A stretch of 64,000 bases of DNA from Sinonovacula constricta (taxonomy: Eukaryota; Mollusca; Bivalvia; Cardiida; Solecurtidae): contig CM017558.1 of assembly GCA_007844125.1 (NCBI GenBank), positions 29,505,264 through 29,569,263 on the forward strand. Reading direction: 5' to 3'. Shown here piece by piece: positions 13,511 to 26,999 of this stretch. Every line of letters begins with the position of its first letter. Positions within the stretch are counted from its first letter, which is position 1. A program made the translations under genes and the position numbers. A model generated the notes under the pieces. The model was not told the origin of the DNA. It searched no databases and saw only the letters and a program-made list of their open reading frames with translations.

Positions 13511-16379
13511 TATTCCTGACCTTCCGCCTTATCAAGAGTTGCATTACTGTTCCCTGTTATCTAGGAGACAAAAAAGGTTTGTTATGAATCAACAAGGATG
13601 CAGCTGAAAGGGACAATAGCTCTTCTTATCGTCACAATATGCCTGAAGTAAACGTTCCTATGGCAATAAAGATATTTTCGAATAAGAATGTTTGTATGAC
13701 CATTGGGCATTGCAACATATACAAAATTAGCATCCCCAAATATCACACTCAGGAATATTTTTCACCTGACTTGCAGCTCAAATCTTTACACTTCAGACAG
13801 AAAACACCAAAATGAATTATTTCAGAAACAACATATTGAAGTTCTTCATTTTATACATCATCAACCTGGGTAGATTAGTGCGTCAATGTATAACTTTGTA
13901 TTCATTTGGTTTCTGGGCAATTGAGAGACTTAATTAAAACATATAATTTATATTTTTCATAACAGTACTTTTAAAAATGCATTCACTTTCTTGCAGATAC
14001 TGGAGTACAGGAGGTTTTTTGAAGATCAGCCGATTACTCCACATAACGTTCTGTCATTTTGCTGCAGATGCCTTGCTGTGATTGATTAAAACTTACATAA
14101 GACATAAAAGATTGTAAATGCAGATTGATAAGAACATGTTATCGCATGTTTTTGTGGGTATATTTGATATTAATTTTGTAGAAAATAATGCTTTCACTGA
14201 ATCCTTTTAAAGTTCATTTGTTTTCAGGCTTTTATTGTATTGAATTTTACCTAATTGTTTGTACGACCTTGAAAGGTGTCCCTCTCCCCAACAACGGAGA
14301 ATATTGGTACTAGGTTAAATGACATTTTAAACTTTAATAAAAAATAAAGTAAGTTACTCTTATTTCCTTTTCCATGGTAGTGTTCCCTGCATTGAATCTA
14401 CTCATTTGAATTCACGTCAATGCCCAGAAAGAATGACATATTTAAACAATCATAGAAGTTGGTGTAACGAAAAGAATATCAAAGTAAACTCACAACAATG
14501 CTTACCAAGAAACAGTTTGTTTAGTACCCGTCTTCCCTTTTATTAAAAATGAATGTTGTATGTGCACTCCAGAAATTAACCTAGCTGTGAAATAACGTTC
14601 GTACATCATTGTATTTAAAATGGAACACTTTAATAAATAGTATATATATTGAAATCTTTTATTTAAAACGTCTTGTCCATATATATTCTGAAAGTCGCCC
14701 AAAGCTTTTAAAAAATAAAGCTTTACATTTATGAGCAGACTTTTCCACGTCCGACTTTGGATTCTTATATGTAAGATTCCCTGTATAATAATCCAGGTGT
14801 TTGTTGTGTGTTTTTTTTTCTGCATGAAGGTCTTTTCCGAAATATATGAATATGAATGATAGTTTCGGTTAAGCCTTTGATCGGTTTTCAAATTGAAGTA
14901 CTCCAAAGGGTTATGTTTTTCAGGTCTTTTCTCCAACATTATTTTATTATCTACTTGTAGATAATGTAACTTCTATGACTCAATTTTATGATAACTTATT
15001 GGACTTTTCTTGTCTTAAATGTAAAACAACTGTCAACAAAAAGGACTATTTCCCTAAAATGCTCATATTCACATTCTTAAAACACTTAAAACAGAATTAT
15101 GAGCTAACTGACAAACAAGTGTTCAGTTGCTTATGAATATTTGCTTGAAATTGGTCATATAATCGATCAAAGATTGTTTTATATTTTAATTAAACTTATG
15201 AGCGATGTTTAGAATATGTTTAAATTACAGAAAATGGGAACTTTCTCTTAAAAATATTCACATTCAATCTTAAAAGATGATTTAGAGATTTTGATAATAG
15301 TGCTTGACTTTTTTACCATTATTGCATAATAATGGGGATAGAATCTATCATAAAATTGTTTCATGATTTTTAAACTCTTGACTTATGCTAATGAAAGGTA
15401 TAAATAATATAATCCTTGATCAATGATAACTTTATAATATTAATATATAAAGATATGGCAGTATATAGCAATGCGAAGTGTTTGTTTGATGTCTTGGGTA
15501 GCCGAAGCAGAACAGTTCTTTATATGATTTAAAAAATTATGGCATTGATATTGTCTATGTCCATATTTTGCAACTGTACTGCTTAGTCTGCTTAAACTAA
15601 ACATAAGATAGTTTAAATTAAGTAAAATAGCAACGGTTTAGCTTACATAAATAAAAATGTTTTGGCAGCTATTACAAAAAAGAGATCTACACTTTTGTTT
15701 CTATACTACTTTTGTGCACATATTATCATCCTTGATAAATAGAAGTGCAATTATAATGGTAGTTCTTAAAGACTTAATTATGATTTGGTGTAAAAGAGCG
15801 ATGTATTAATGTATATTCTGTAAAATCAGTATCAAATTATAGAGTAATGAATAATTGAAAATTTACCTTTTTAACAGCACTTTTAATTTTAAGTTCCCGT
15901 TTTTAATTAAATTTACCTCTGTTAACAATATAAGATCAATATAAACACATGTGTTTTGATCTCATTATCAACGAAATGTTGATTTCCAGCCTAGTGTCAT
16001 CCTGGATCCTGGACAGACTCTGCTAGGGATCTGACCTTAAAAAGTTGCCTGACAAAATACATTACATTTAATATATTGCGACTACTTGAAATTATCCAAC
16101 GGACTGGATGATGTCGTGTTGGCGGCCTTATAGCAAGAAAAATTAAAATGTCATCAATATATTTATAGGGTTGGGAATACTAACATTTCACTATTTTTAC
16201 GTTTTGATAAATAATAGACATTTCAGTAACGTTACTTGAATTTTGTGAATTTGCGGGTTTGTCAGAAGCATATTTGAAATTTTTCCTTAGGCCTCCTAGT
16301 GCTGCATAGAATTAGCTATACATGAATACGTGTACAATGGCTACGAGCTGTAAATCCTTGTCACATTGTTGCTGGTCGT
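13511..16379. other. AT-rich, module junction at the left, otherwise nothing
   Basis: 13543-13570 repeats the junction segment, and 15990-16379 is the left part of a module copy. No gene is visible apart from the doubtful frame at 14.5-14.9 kb. Confidence 0.45.
14502..14939 (-). other. 145-codon open frame, unidentified
   Basis: It is the longest non-repetitive frame left of ABCE1 after the 195-codon frame at 35.8 kb. The composition (K, T, Y, I rich) follows the AT-rich base content, and no motif is recognised. Chance is the simplest explanation. Confidence 0.15.
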
Positions 16380-17020
16380 TTTACAACAGATGTAGGCCAA
16401 TTTACAGAACTTTTTTCTGAAAATTTGGCGAAGAATGTCGAATTGTTTATGATGTGTATGCACGTTTATGTATTACATTATTTTATGTATCAGTATATAC
16501 CGAGTGAGAAAAATTTAACCATGCATGTAACGAAGCTATGTGAAGGACCGCTGAGATTCCTTATAGCTTATATAGTCCATATTTACTGAATCTGTCAAAA
16601 AGCGTTTTGAATTTTAAAAAAAAAACAGTGGATGAGCGTGAATTGTTGTTCCCAATATCAAGGGAACATTTAAGGAATATTGTTAATAGTGTAATGGTTC
16701 ATCAACAAGAAACCCGTCAATTTTACCAGCAAACATATCTATTAGATTTGGTTCCGAAAATGTTTACAAAGGAAACAACTAAGCTACATATTTTTACATA
16801 GGGAAAACGAAGGTTTTTATTGCAAAATATTATCTGAAATCACTTCCATTATTTTGCACACCAAAATAGAAAGTTTGAACGTTCGGTATTGAGACTTCAA
16901 GATGATCTGACTTGACCTTTTAGCGTACGCAGATTAAAACAGGAGACAAGGTATCAACGACAGTGACTGTTTGTTAGATGGAAAGCAATATTACGGGATT
17001 TAATTGGATTGTATTAAAAG
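16380..17020 (+). repeat. module copy, paired with 17240-17900
   Basis: Shared in order: aaccatgcatgtaacg, gcgtgaattg...cccaatatcaa, caaaggaaacaactaagcta, and the acaggagacaaggt tail. The 64-codon frame 16607-16801 lies inside. Confidence 0.75.
16607..16801 (+). other. frame-conserved open stretch of the module, unidentified
   Basis: 64 codons. DERELLFPISREHLRNIVNS aligns without a gap to EEREWTFPIPKKNLKNIVNI at 17514-17576. No known domain is recognised. Confidence 0.3.
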
Positions 17021-17239
17021 AATTCTGCAGACAGGCAAACAGCCCAACAGATGGATAGACAGGCAGACAAACAAACTAATAGATGTACCTAAGGGCATAC
17101 GGACAACCTGATTACAGTATGGACCCCAGTACAACTTGTTTGAGAAGGATATGTATTCACGTGTTAAAAAAATCACAGCACAAACAGCGTATCACTAGAT
17201 AAGTTAACAAATCAATTGTAAACCTGACTGCCCTATTAC

Positions 17240-17900
17240 TTAAGTGTGGCCTTCGTTCGCAGTGCCGTCTACGAGAGAAGCGGACCCCGTCCGAAGTTAT
17301 GGGAAAGCTGGATATCTGAAGTACACTCGATTGACCTTGCATGGTGTCAAATTGTTCATGATCTCTATGCTCGTTTTTGTATCACATTAATCTGTAATAA
17401 AACTGTAACCATGCATGTAACGACGCCATGTGGACGCTTCTATTTCTATCATTCACTACATATAAATTATTTTCCCTGAAGTTGTCATAAAGAATTTTGA
17501 ATGAAACAACAATGGAAGAGCGTGAGTGGACCTTCCCAATACCAAAGAAAAATTTAAAGAATATTGTAAATATTGAAAAGGTTCAGCTTCAAGAAAACCG
17601 TCCTTTCTAACAGCATGGATCTTTTTTGGACAACTTGCTTCTGAAAATTTTCACAAAGGAAACAACTAAGCTACATAATTTCCGAACATGACACGCACGT
17701 TTTTATCGATAAATAGTGCCTTACATCACTTCCATTAGACTGTACACCAATATAGAAGGCATGAACATTTGGTATTGAAATTTCAAGAGGATTTGCAAAA
17801 ATCATCGCCTTGGCTTTTTGGCGTAGAGAAATTTAGAACAGGAGACAAGGTGTCCACAGCAAAGATTCTGTGTTAGATGGAAAGCAATAATACGGGATTG
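17240..17900 (+). repeat. module copy, paired with 16380-17020
   Basis: The region matching the 16.6-kb frame is still readable in the same frame (MEEREWTFPIPKKNLKNIVN) but ends at a TAA. Confidence 0.75.
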
Positions 17901-20900
17901 AATTGTATTTTATAGAAAATTGGTCAAATATTCAAGATATATTGCAATCCGTACAGGAAATTCTTTATTTAAATTTTGCATTTGAATGCGTCGAATAGCA
18001 AGATGATTTCACCTAGACGCCATGATGTAAATTGTTAAGCCGACCTGTTGCTCTTCAGACGTTCAAAGCTTACATAAAACTAAAGATTAATTAACTTGAT
18101 CTTGGCGGGAGTCATAGTGTTTGGGCACTGTGTACAAGGTGACACTGTGCAAGTATTTGTTTATATTTTCTTCTGATATTTTGCATGTTTTAACCAGAAA
18201 ATATATTGCAATATACATATATGTTCAACCCAGTTCTATTTATTTAATTTCAACAATTTTCAAACTCATAACGCGAGAACAAAATAAATACTACAATAAA
18301 GTATGTACGCAATAAAGCTATATGACACGTCAAATCTCCACGACAGAGGTCACATGCCTTTCAGATCACAGTAAGGTCTGCCACCCAGAATTGTAAGGTT
18401 GTGCTTGACAATGATCAATCCTCATTTGGTGGTGATTTTCAGATTTTGGTATAAGTTTCTTGTAATTATAATACGATCAGTGGTAGGGCATATAGGGCTT
18501 TTCTTAACAATAAAATGTAAGGAATGTTGATATTGAATATTATTTTGTTTTTGTTACCTTTAAATCGTATGAAATATTTTTACGATGACACGGATATCGG
18601 TGTATGCAAGCATGATCTCCACTTTGTCACTTGCTTTACGCGTTATGGTAGCACAGCGAAAAGTAAGTGAGGTACGTGATATCACATTGTAAGAATTTTT
18701 GGCAATTGTACATTATCTGCCCATTAGTATGGTAAAAAGAAGAAAGACGGATTGTTGTATTAGTTTCTAGTTGTGACAGAGCGTAAAATTACTAAACGTG
18801 TGTCCATTTTCTTACTAAAACAATTGTACTAATTATTTTTGTAAACAATGCTCTTAAAAATCGACATCCACTAAAAATATTAAATATTTAAACCTACAGT
18901 AATGTAGCGAACTACACTGAACTACACTAAACATTATATAATAATATTTATGGAATTGATACATCACATCTTACTTTGCACTCAGCAACGTTTTGTTTCT
19001 CATGCAAAAGTACATGCAATATGTAAACTAACTGCCATTTCTATGATGATAAAATACGAAAAATAACAATACTACTGACACTGATAATCAAGGTACACTA
19101 TCGTATCACGCACTGAGACATTTTAGAAATTTTAGCTGATACAGCAATTCATAAATCTGACAAGTTTTCACAACAAAATGCATTTGCTGAGGCGCTCAAT
19201 GGCATATGTTTATTCCCATAAGCAATTCGTGTATATTTTAATATTTTAATAAGATGTCTATTTACGCTAGTATTTATTTCCTGTCAGCATCGATCCTTGA
19301 CAAAAATCAGAAATCTCCTTGTCCTCATCCTACTGTTTCACAATCAAACAAAATGCACACTTACATGCATTTTAGTTATTGAACAAATACGCCATATTAC
19401 GAAGGAAATCTGTTCTTTTAATATTTCTGTATGTTTGGCTCCACTTTATTCTTACTGTACAGAAGTATAGTAGTTTTGATAGGCAATGAATAATGCCAGC
19501 AATAAGAATTTTGTTGTTGGTGTTTTATTTGAATAATGTAACAAAAATTGTCCATATTAAAAGGAATGTGTTATTCTTTATTATAACTGATATTTTCAAT
19601 ACTTGGCATAACAATTATGCTTGCATCAAGTCGGTGTCAGACAATAAGAAGTTTTTCATATTCGTTTTAAATTGTAACTAAACAAATGTAAGACCATTAT
19701 TCACCGATAAGTTTCAAACTAATTCCAATATGCGAAAATTAAATAACGTAAATGCTTGTACAAAATGCTTTGTGGAACACAACAGAAAATTTTATAAAAA
19801 CTCCCACGTGGCAAATTGATGAGATTGATAAAAAGGTAAGAAGTTCTGACAGAGAGTGAATATTAGCGACGGCTCTCAAGGAAAAAGTTGGAACGTGGAA
19901 TGAAGTGTAACGTGTGGATCAAAATTTCGAAAACAAAAACACAAGTCTGACAACAATCCAATATATATCCAGACATCAATGCTTGCAGTCGGACACATTT
20001 GTTATTGAGATTTACGATTTGCACAAACGACGGATTGATTGAAAAAGATTTAATAAGAAGCAGTAAAAAAGCACATAGAACGATTTTTTTTTTTAGGGTG
20101 ACAACGAGCAAAATTAATGTCTGATGTTTGATGTTTGCAAGTATAAAAGCCATAAGCCATCCTGCATTTTATGGAAATGTTTTATACAAGTTAAAGAAAA
20201 TCAAGGGTCTCAATAACTTTTTCTGACCACTTTACAAATCTTATCAGAAAATGTATTGCAGACGGTTACAACCCGGGAATCCTTCATTGTACTGCATTGG
20301 TGGCCCCTTTTACAGTCAAGAATTTGCATTGCTTTTAAATTACACGATGATCGGACAGGTCGTTGAGACTATATATACACAGTGAAAACAGTGACTTAAA
20401 GCCATAATTGGACAGTTACTGTTGGAATTCTTGTCTCTTCATCCCTCCAGTCGTGCCCTATATAGGTGAGACAACTTGAGCAGTCTCCATACCTTTTACG
20501 TGAGATTACACTGTATGTATAACATCGGGATTTTAGTACCTTTATTATCTATAATATGCCAACTGCGGATAAATCCTAGGCTTTTTATGAAATATTTTAT
20601 GTTTTTTGACTTGTTAACTCTTAACAATACTACATTTTATTTAGTTGGTAGGTTGTTTTCTGAAATCCGATGTTTTCTTTCGTGTTGTTTTTTTTTTTTT
20701 TTGTTTTTTTTTTTTTTTGCGTTTCACTTTTGACACTTTTGGCATATGCTGTCACGGCATTGTATGCCAAATTTAAATTGATCTTATTATATATCTTATA
20801 CGTTTATAACTTAAAATACGAATTTATAATAAAATTATGCCCAAATTTCCCAAAATAGTTACAAAGACAGATAGTATACAAAGATATTGTTACCCGTATT

Positions 20901-21884
20901 TGCTATATGGAAACTGTCGTATACACCTCTAATAGAAAACATGAGCTTTTTCAAATTCGCTTCCTTATATAGAGGTGGAAAAATGGAAACCATTTCCCAT
21001 TTTTGTATTTGTTACATACGTCCTAAAATGCATTATAAGTTTCGGTTGGGAATAGTGTGTAGGCTTCAATAAACAAACCAAAACAGCTCGACATCGAGCA
21101 ATATAAAAACCTGAAGGAACTTTCATACAAACGGTTTTAAGAAGCAAATTACATTAACATTATGCTACTCGCAAAACTTCTCAAGCATAGTTGGCATGTC
21201 TGTCATTGTGTAAAGTTACGAAAGATGGGGAAAAAGCATTTGAACATTAAATTATCTTTCGGAAAAAATACTAAAACTTTGGTATATATTCTTTACACTT
21301 TGGTGCACATTCCAGACAAAAGGTCTTTTTTTTCAATTTAATTGTTAATGCTGTTCTCCTGGTATGACTCGTGCAGCACAAGCAATTTATTACAGGTTAT
21401 TTGTTTTTATTTTCTTCAGTCTGCCACGTATATCTACGTGTCTTACACCAGACTGCTGCTTGGTCAAAGATAATGTAGGAAATTTTGCTACCGTTTATGT
21501 TTGCTTGTAGAGAAACCTACAATAGGTGTCTTTAAAGCCTTTTCTAATGTCATGTACATTAAAGCAAAGACACCAAACAATTCAAAGCAAGAAACCAATG
21601 GCACAGAAAACTGATCAAATTTATAGTGAAATCCATACTTGGACGGATTTTAATCACAAAAAGCTTGTGAAGGACGAATAAAACTCATGAAAATCATGAT
21701 GTTATGTTCAAAGGTGTATGTTATAATTTTGCCGGTTGCAATGTATTAATCAACTACATATCTGTACCAAGACTCATTGGCTCAGTAGTGGACTTTATTT
21801 TATAATAGGCCTATTATCTTATTATCAGAAGCCTTTTCTGCTTGTTTTACAACATTTTATCTTCCATCTCAGTTATTATTAACA
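17901..21884. other. AT-rich sequence, nothing recognised
   Basis: It contains a T-rich tract at 20685-20720. The frames of 60-96 codons show no motif or composition shift. Confidence 0.45.
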
Positions 21885-24800
21885 CATTTACAGCTCTTAA
21901 ACGTACGGCCAAAAAGGTTTTTAGTTTTGATTTAAAAACACAGACCATTGACAACTGCTGGAAGAATGCAACACAACATGCAATCCATAGTTACAATGGC
22001 TTCCAGTGTAAAGATTGACTGTATTGGATTTCGCACTGCACAATAATGTTGAGGAAGATTAATGTATTATTGATACTGTTGCAATGAAATCTAACATTTC
22101 GTTGTACGATTCTGTGAGATTGTGCTATGCTTTGAAATAAACCTTAGACATTAGCTTTTGAACATAATGACCTCGTTAATATTTCATTGAATGTTCATCG
22201 ATTCCTTCTTGTAACATAAAAACGGATGTGGTTTGCTGATATAACGCATGATATGTTTACGAATAAGTTTTATAAATTAACAATTAATTGATACTCTTTC
22301 AACTTTTCAAGAAAGAAGATGCGATACGTTTCTGTTTATTTTAACTGTATATTGGTTGTTTTCTAAAAGAAAACAGTTACATTGAGATATAGTTAGGAAT
22401 CCATGTGTGATGTTTGAATTAAACAATTAATTTATTTTTGGATGGTTGCTTTAAATCTAATATTATACCTATGACTCGACTGCCATCCCTTTTTATTTAA
22501 AGTAGCAAAGACAATTGTAAATCCGAAATATTCTAAGGTGTTTAAGAAGTAATGTGAAAAAAGCTGTATAAGTCTCGATGTAATAAAGCAATATTATAAG
22601 TGTTCTTTATATTTGCTTTTCTGTTATTTTTATCATGATGCCTAGGCACTTTCACAGAATGGTATTATATAAATAGAATAATATATAAACAGGTAATTAC
22701 AGATACACGCAAAATAGTGGACAACAACCGTGATATTATGATATAGCTAGCGTTGTATTGCTAGTGCTGTTTATTGTATCCAAACAACATTTTTCAAAAG
22801 TTTTCTAAATATGGTGTCCACTTATAACAGGTATAGGGCCGCCTGTGTTATGTACAGCATTCTGTAAACACCTGTCACAATACTACACACAGTTACCTTG
22901 ACCTGACACCTGGCCAATCAGTCATGGAAATGCCTTCATGATTTTTCGAGGGTTAACAGAGAGTACACAATTTGTTTTGTATAAATTTTCTTATTTTTGT
23001 TAACATTTTTGTAATTTACTTTTTTGTACTCTACAACAATACCCATTTCGCTGTAGTCATATAATTAATAAAGTAAGAAAACATGACAAAGTGCTATGGG
23101 CATTGAAACATATACCAAAAGTTCAAAAGGCATAGGACAAGGGTATTCACATGCATGCCAAATGTAAAGGTAACAACAAATATGTGATTAGTCATTCAAC
23201 AAAAATATCAAATCAAACAGTTAACCCTTGGGACGGTCAGTCAGCAAAAGGGACCGGTCGGTCACAAATTTTTAATAGTTTCAACGTGTAATCATAACTA
23301 CTTGTGTTTAAGAATCATATCCTGGAATTTTCTAGAATTATTTAAAAGAGTATTACAATGCTGTGTCCAGAAACGTAGGACTGTTTTCCCCTCAGTTTTA
23401 CTAAGCCTAATACAAGTTTGTTTCAACAAACGTATGATCTTTCGTTCTTCGTTCAACTGTACGGATCCTAATCTAATTATTTGTCCAGAAAAAAATGATG
23501 TTGCCTTACTGATTCTATGTGCTTGTCTAAAGAACTTAACATTTTGCGAACAGGGCTCTTGGTCCTGCTGATAACATACTCTGAACAATGCTGTTGTCTT
23601 AGGATTGGAATACATGTAATTATCCTTTGAGAATTGGCGTGCACTATGGCAAACTCTTAATACTTGAAATCCCTCTGATTTATGACAGGGTTTGTGTGAT
23701 ATTCTCTCAGGTGAATGTCGATTATAAATCTGAAAAAATAATAGGAAATTAACTTCCAGCTTCTGTGCTTTAATTTAAAGCATCGTTTAAAATTAAATTG
23801 ATCTCAGTTGCATGAATGGATAAAATCTTATTTGCCCGACGCTTCCTATCAATTACTTTACATTTCAGCATGCTCAAAGTATGTCACTGTTTTTCTTAAC
23901 ATAATACAACAAAATAGATATAATGTACCTGTGATGTATACAAATAAATAGAAGTAATTTATTTTACGCATTTTATAAAAAGGGAAATATGTTTAAAGTT
24001 GAAAGAAGGGCATGTTCTATGGTATCATTTTCCCTTTTTTATAACAATGCTGAAGACATCTGCATGTGCCTTCCAACCGTCTAAAAGCTTGTCGATTATT
24101 CAACGTTGAATATGACAATTAAATCGTAAGTGGTCCTAATGTATTCTGGTGCACAAAAATGGCAAGTTATTGAGCTGAAGAACGATCTTCCTTGACAGAA
24201 AGCTAAAGTGGATTGATTACGTGAAAAACGAACTAATCATTTTATTTGTATTTAAAAGTTAATTTAACAAGTGCTTGCGAACTTTATCCATGCATGTCAA
24301 CTTGAACAATAAATAAAATCAAGTGAAGGACGACAATGATGTTGGATTATGTAAAGGACAATACGACTGGGTAGGGTATTGTAGAAACAATAGTGTTTTA
24401 CATATAACCGACTGTTATCTTTGAATCTTTGGGATGAAGAAGGAATTGAATTTCTCATACCGCTTCTTTTAATTGTGCATTGTAAAAATACAGAAGAAAC
24501 TAATTTTGCAGTGTTTCTATTAAACGTCATGGTTTGAATGTGTGTTGTGGGGTAGGGGGTGGGAGGTCATGGTCTGATATTCGTTAGCCATTGGATAACA
24601 GTTCTTGGTTTAATAAGACCGTTTAACATTGACAAGTTATCAAATCAGATTGGTCGATAAAGATATGGTGGCCCCATAATTACTAGGTTAAATGCAGTGG
24701 AAATTGCTTTCTTTAGAGTGCTTCCTAGGAAAATAACGCCATGTAACGAGATCACAGATTGAACATTTAATTTGTGTATAAGTGTATTACTAACAAGGAT

Positions 24801-25400
24801 GTCATGGACGAGAGGTCATAACAGCAATTAGTCATATTTGATGCCCAAAGGAATTCAGCACTGCCATTGGAAAGCAAGCCTCTTATCCTCATTTTTATAC
24901 CACTGCAGCATGAGGCTGTGTCCAACAACCCCACCCCAACTATCTTAATTCAATCCATTAATTTCCCCATGTGAAGACAGATAAGGTCGCATTCCAATTT
25001 CTTAGGTCTTTTAAGCATCTTACCATTAATCCCGTACTCGCTAGACAAGTAAAGCATGCACATTTATACTTGACCTATCATTTAAACGCTACTTTCCTGC
25101 CCAGTGACATCTACGCGAGCCACCAACTTGATATACGCATTTGTTAAAGGTCCATACGAATTCGTCTGGTCGCTCATCTAACAATCATTAGAGTCCATAT
25201 GTCATGGTATGGACCTATTTTATGCTAGAAACTAAGCAGAATATTGTAAAGTAATGATAAAGCTCAATAAGACTAACTTCGTTAATTGAAACATGAGCCA
25301 TTGATATTAGGTCCCTTATAACATGGTTACTTACAGAGAAGCAAAGGAATGGGCAATGCCATGTTTAGGTCAATATCATAAAGCGTTCATATGCATTGAT
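21885..25400 (+). repeat. segmental duplication, left copy
   Basis: Blocks occur in the same order as in 28290-33450: ccatagttacaatggcttcc..., cccatttcgctgtagt, the clustered acaaacgaaggact-like repeats (23.36-23.5), tgaatg-cgattataaatctgaa, tagggtattgtagaaaca, and cctgcccagtgacatctac. Between them lie indels. Confidence 0.8.
23085..23291 (+). pseudogene. coding-like relic, GIHM-AKCKGNNK family, copy 1
   Basis: It reads DKVLWALKHIPKVQKA, TAG (23133-23135), DKGIHMHAKCKGNNKYVISH and ends at TAA. It lies in the duplicated 21.9-25.4-kb segment. I do not recognise the family. Confidence 0.45.
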
Positions 25401-25848
25401 ATATAGTACGTATTAAGTAAAGAACTATTATTCATACTTTACTAAAGAAATAAAAGTCACGACATTTCATGTAGGGTAGCAGTATTTGTCCTCCACGCTG
25501 AAGCAAATCCTAACCTTAGTTGTAGGGTCTCTTTTTTCCAGTGAGCAAACAAAATTGTACTTCCAGAAAGCAAACAAAAGGAAGAAAAGACAAATAAATT
25601 AACTAAAACGGCATTCAAATTCCTTAATTATATGCACAATCATCATGAGTAAATAGTGGGGTAAATACATTGCAGTGAAGTATTAAGTTAAGACCAACAA
25701 GGCAGGTTCGGATTCACTGCCGCCCGACGTTGTGGGGCTGGCCCTTCCAGAAAGTGTTTCTAGACAATATTTCTTTAGATAAAGGACCTTCAATGCACGG
25801 AATTTAAGTCGCAAAGAGATCATTCCCATATCCTGGTCCCAGAGTCTG

Positions 25849-26037
25849 TCATATGTTTAGCCACACGGGCAGACTTTCGTGCCACAAAGAAACCTGCTGC
25901 TTAAACAGATCCTCGATGTCATCTGTCTCGTGTAAGCATCCTTTGTCCGTACAGCATTCGCTGTCAGACGCCCAACTAACAATGGTTATTGGCACACCGC
26001 GGCGATTATATTGAATAATCGCATTGCAGAAGGTGTC
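25849..26037 (-). pseudogene. 62-codon protein-like exon candidate, unidentified
   Basis: An acceptor-like acaccag ends at 26038. The frame then reads DTFCNAIIQYNRRGVPITIV, SWASDSECCTDKGCLHETDD and IEDLFKQQVSLWHESLPVWL before NI and TGA. Base composition is clearly richer in GC than the surroundings over 25690-26040. The same frame continues past the TGA as QTLGPGYGNDLFAT before TAA, which suggests a decayed exon. I do not recognise the family. Confidence 0.4.
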
Positions 26038-26499
26038 CTGGTGTTATGTTTGTCACCTTGCATTCCAAGCATCGAACGCTGAGATCTTTTTTCGAACAAA
26101 TATTTAACGGAAATCTTCCTTTTATAGGAAAAAATATCTCCTCTATGTTTGTAGTTGTTTTGACTCAAAAATGGTATAGATGCAAATATTTAGAAGCAGT
26201 TGATATTTAACCGGGAAAACAAAACTTGTTCTGAAGCATTTATTGTATTTTTTACACACAAGGGGGCAATAATATATATTGTAAATACTGGGAAACATCA
26301 ATTATTAATCAATTGTTATTGAAGTTCTATAGCGTTCGGCATTAAAATTGAAACTGCACTAGATGATCTGCGAAATAGTTGCGTTGCTTGGGCACTTTAG
26401 TAAAAACAACGTGTTTAAACTCCTAAAGATCTGTGTACGGAACAAAAAGCAAATTTGATGACGTACACGTATTTCGATTAGTTTTAACCAACATTCAGT

Positions 26500-26625
26500 T
26501 GGTGTTTTTTGTTTTTTCTTACATCGCACCGACACAATTATGGTCATATTGGCGACGTCCAGCTAATATTTGGTGGAGGATAACCATAGACTTATGTCTC
26601 GGTAAAACCTCCCCACATGAGGTTT
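26500..26625 (-). mobile_element. SINE family C, head-less fragment
   Basis: It contains caattatggtcatattggcg and acgtccagctaatatttgg, then gtctcggtaaaacc...cacatgagg. It is very similar to the fragment at 838-985. Confidence 0.5.
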
Positions 26626-26793
26626 ACTAACATTTAGTGTTAGAAACTTAATTAAGTCGAAACTGTAAAGCAAGTAATTTGGTAACGTTTTGTTATAGTA
26701 TGCTTACAAAAACCCAAAATGACAAGTCTAAAACTAGTGCTTATTTGGCAGTGCCTAGTTGTATTCATTGGTCCAAAGTACATAAAGTACAAC

Positions 26794-26987
26794 GGACCTG
26801 GTAGCGCAATCAGGAGAGCGTCGGCTCCGGGTACGGGTAGCCCTGGGTTCGAACCCGGGCCGCGACAAGTCGTAAAAAGATGGTAGTGGTATAGTTCACT
26901 TGCTAACGCTCAAGCAATTATATAAGGGTAGTTCCACGACTTGTTGGCCCGGTGTCAGGGTAATGTGACTGAGTGTGGTATCATGCC
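26794..26987 (+). mobile_element. SINE family B, 3'-truncated, plus orientation
   Basis: It starts GGACCTGGTAGCGCAATCAG (A-box region) and has a perfect B box GGGTTCGAACCC at about 26846. The body runs to gtggtatcatgcc, with the distal third missing. The head looks like a tRNA but lacks a foldable acceptor stem, so I do not call a tRNA gene. Confidence 0.75.
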
Positions 26988-26999
26988 ATTTAATACACG

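Noticed and set aside
26794..26870. Possible tRNA gene (perfect B box GGGTTCGAACCC)
   Set aside because: No acceptor stem, and the sequence continues into the family B SINE body; it is a SINE head.
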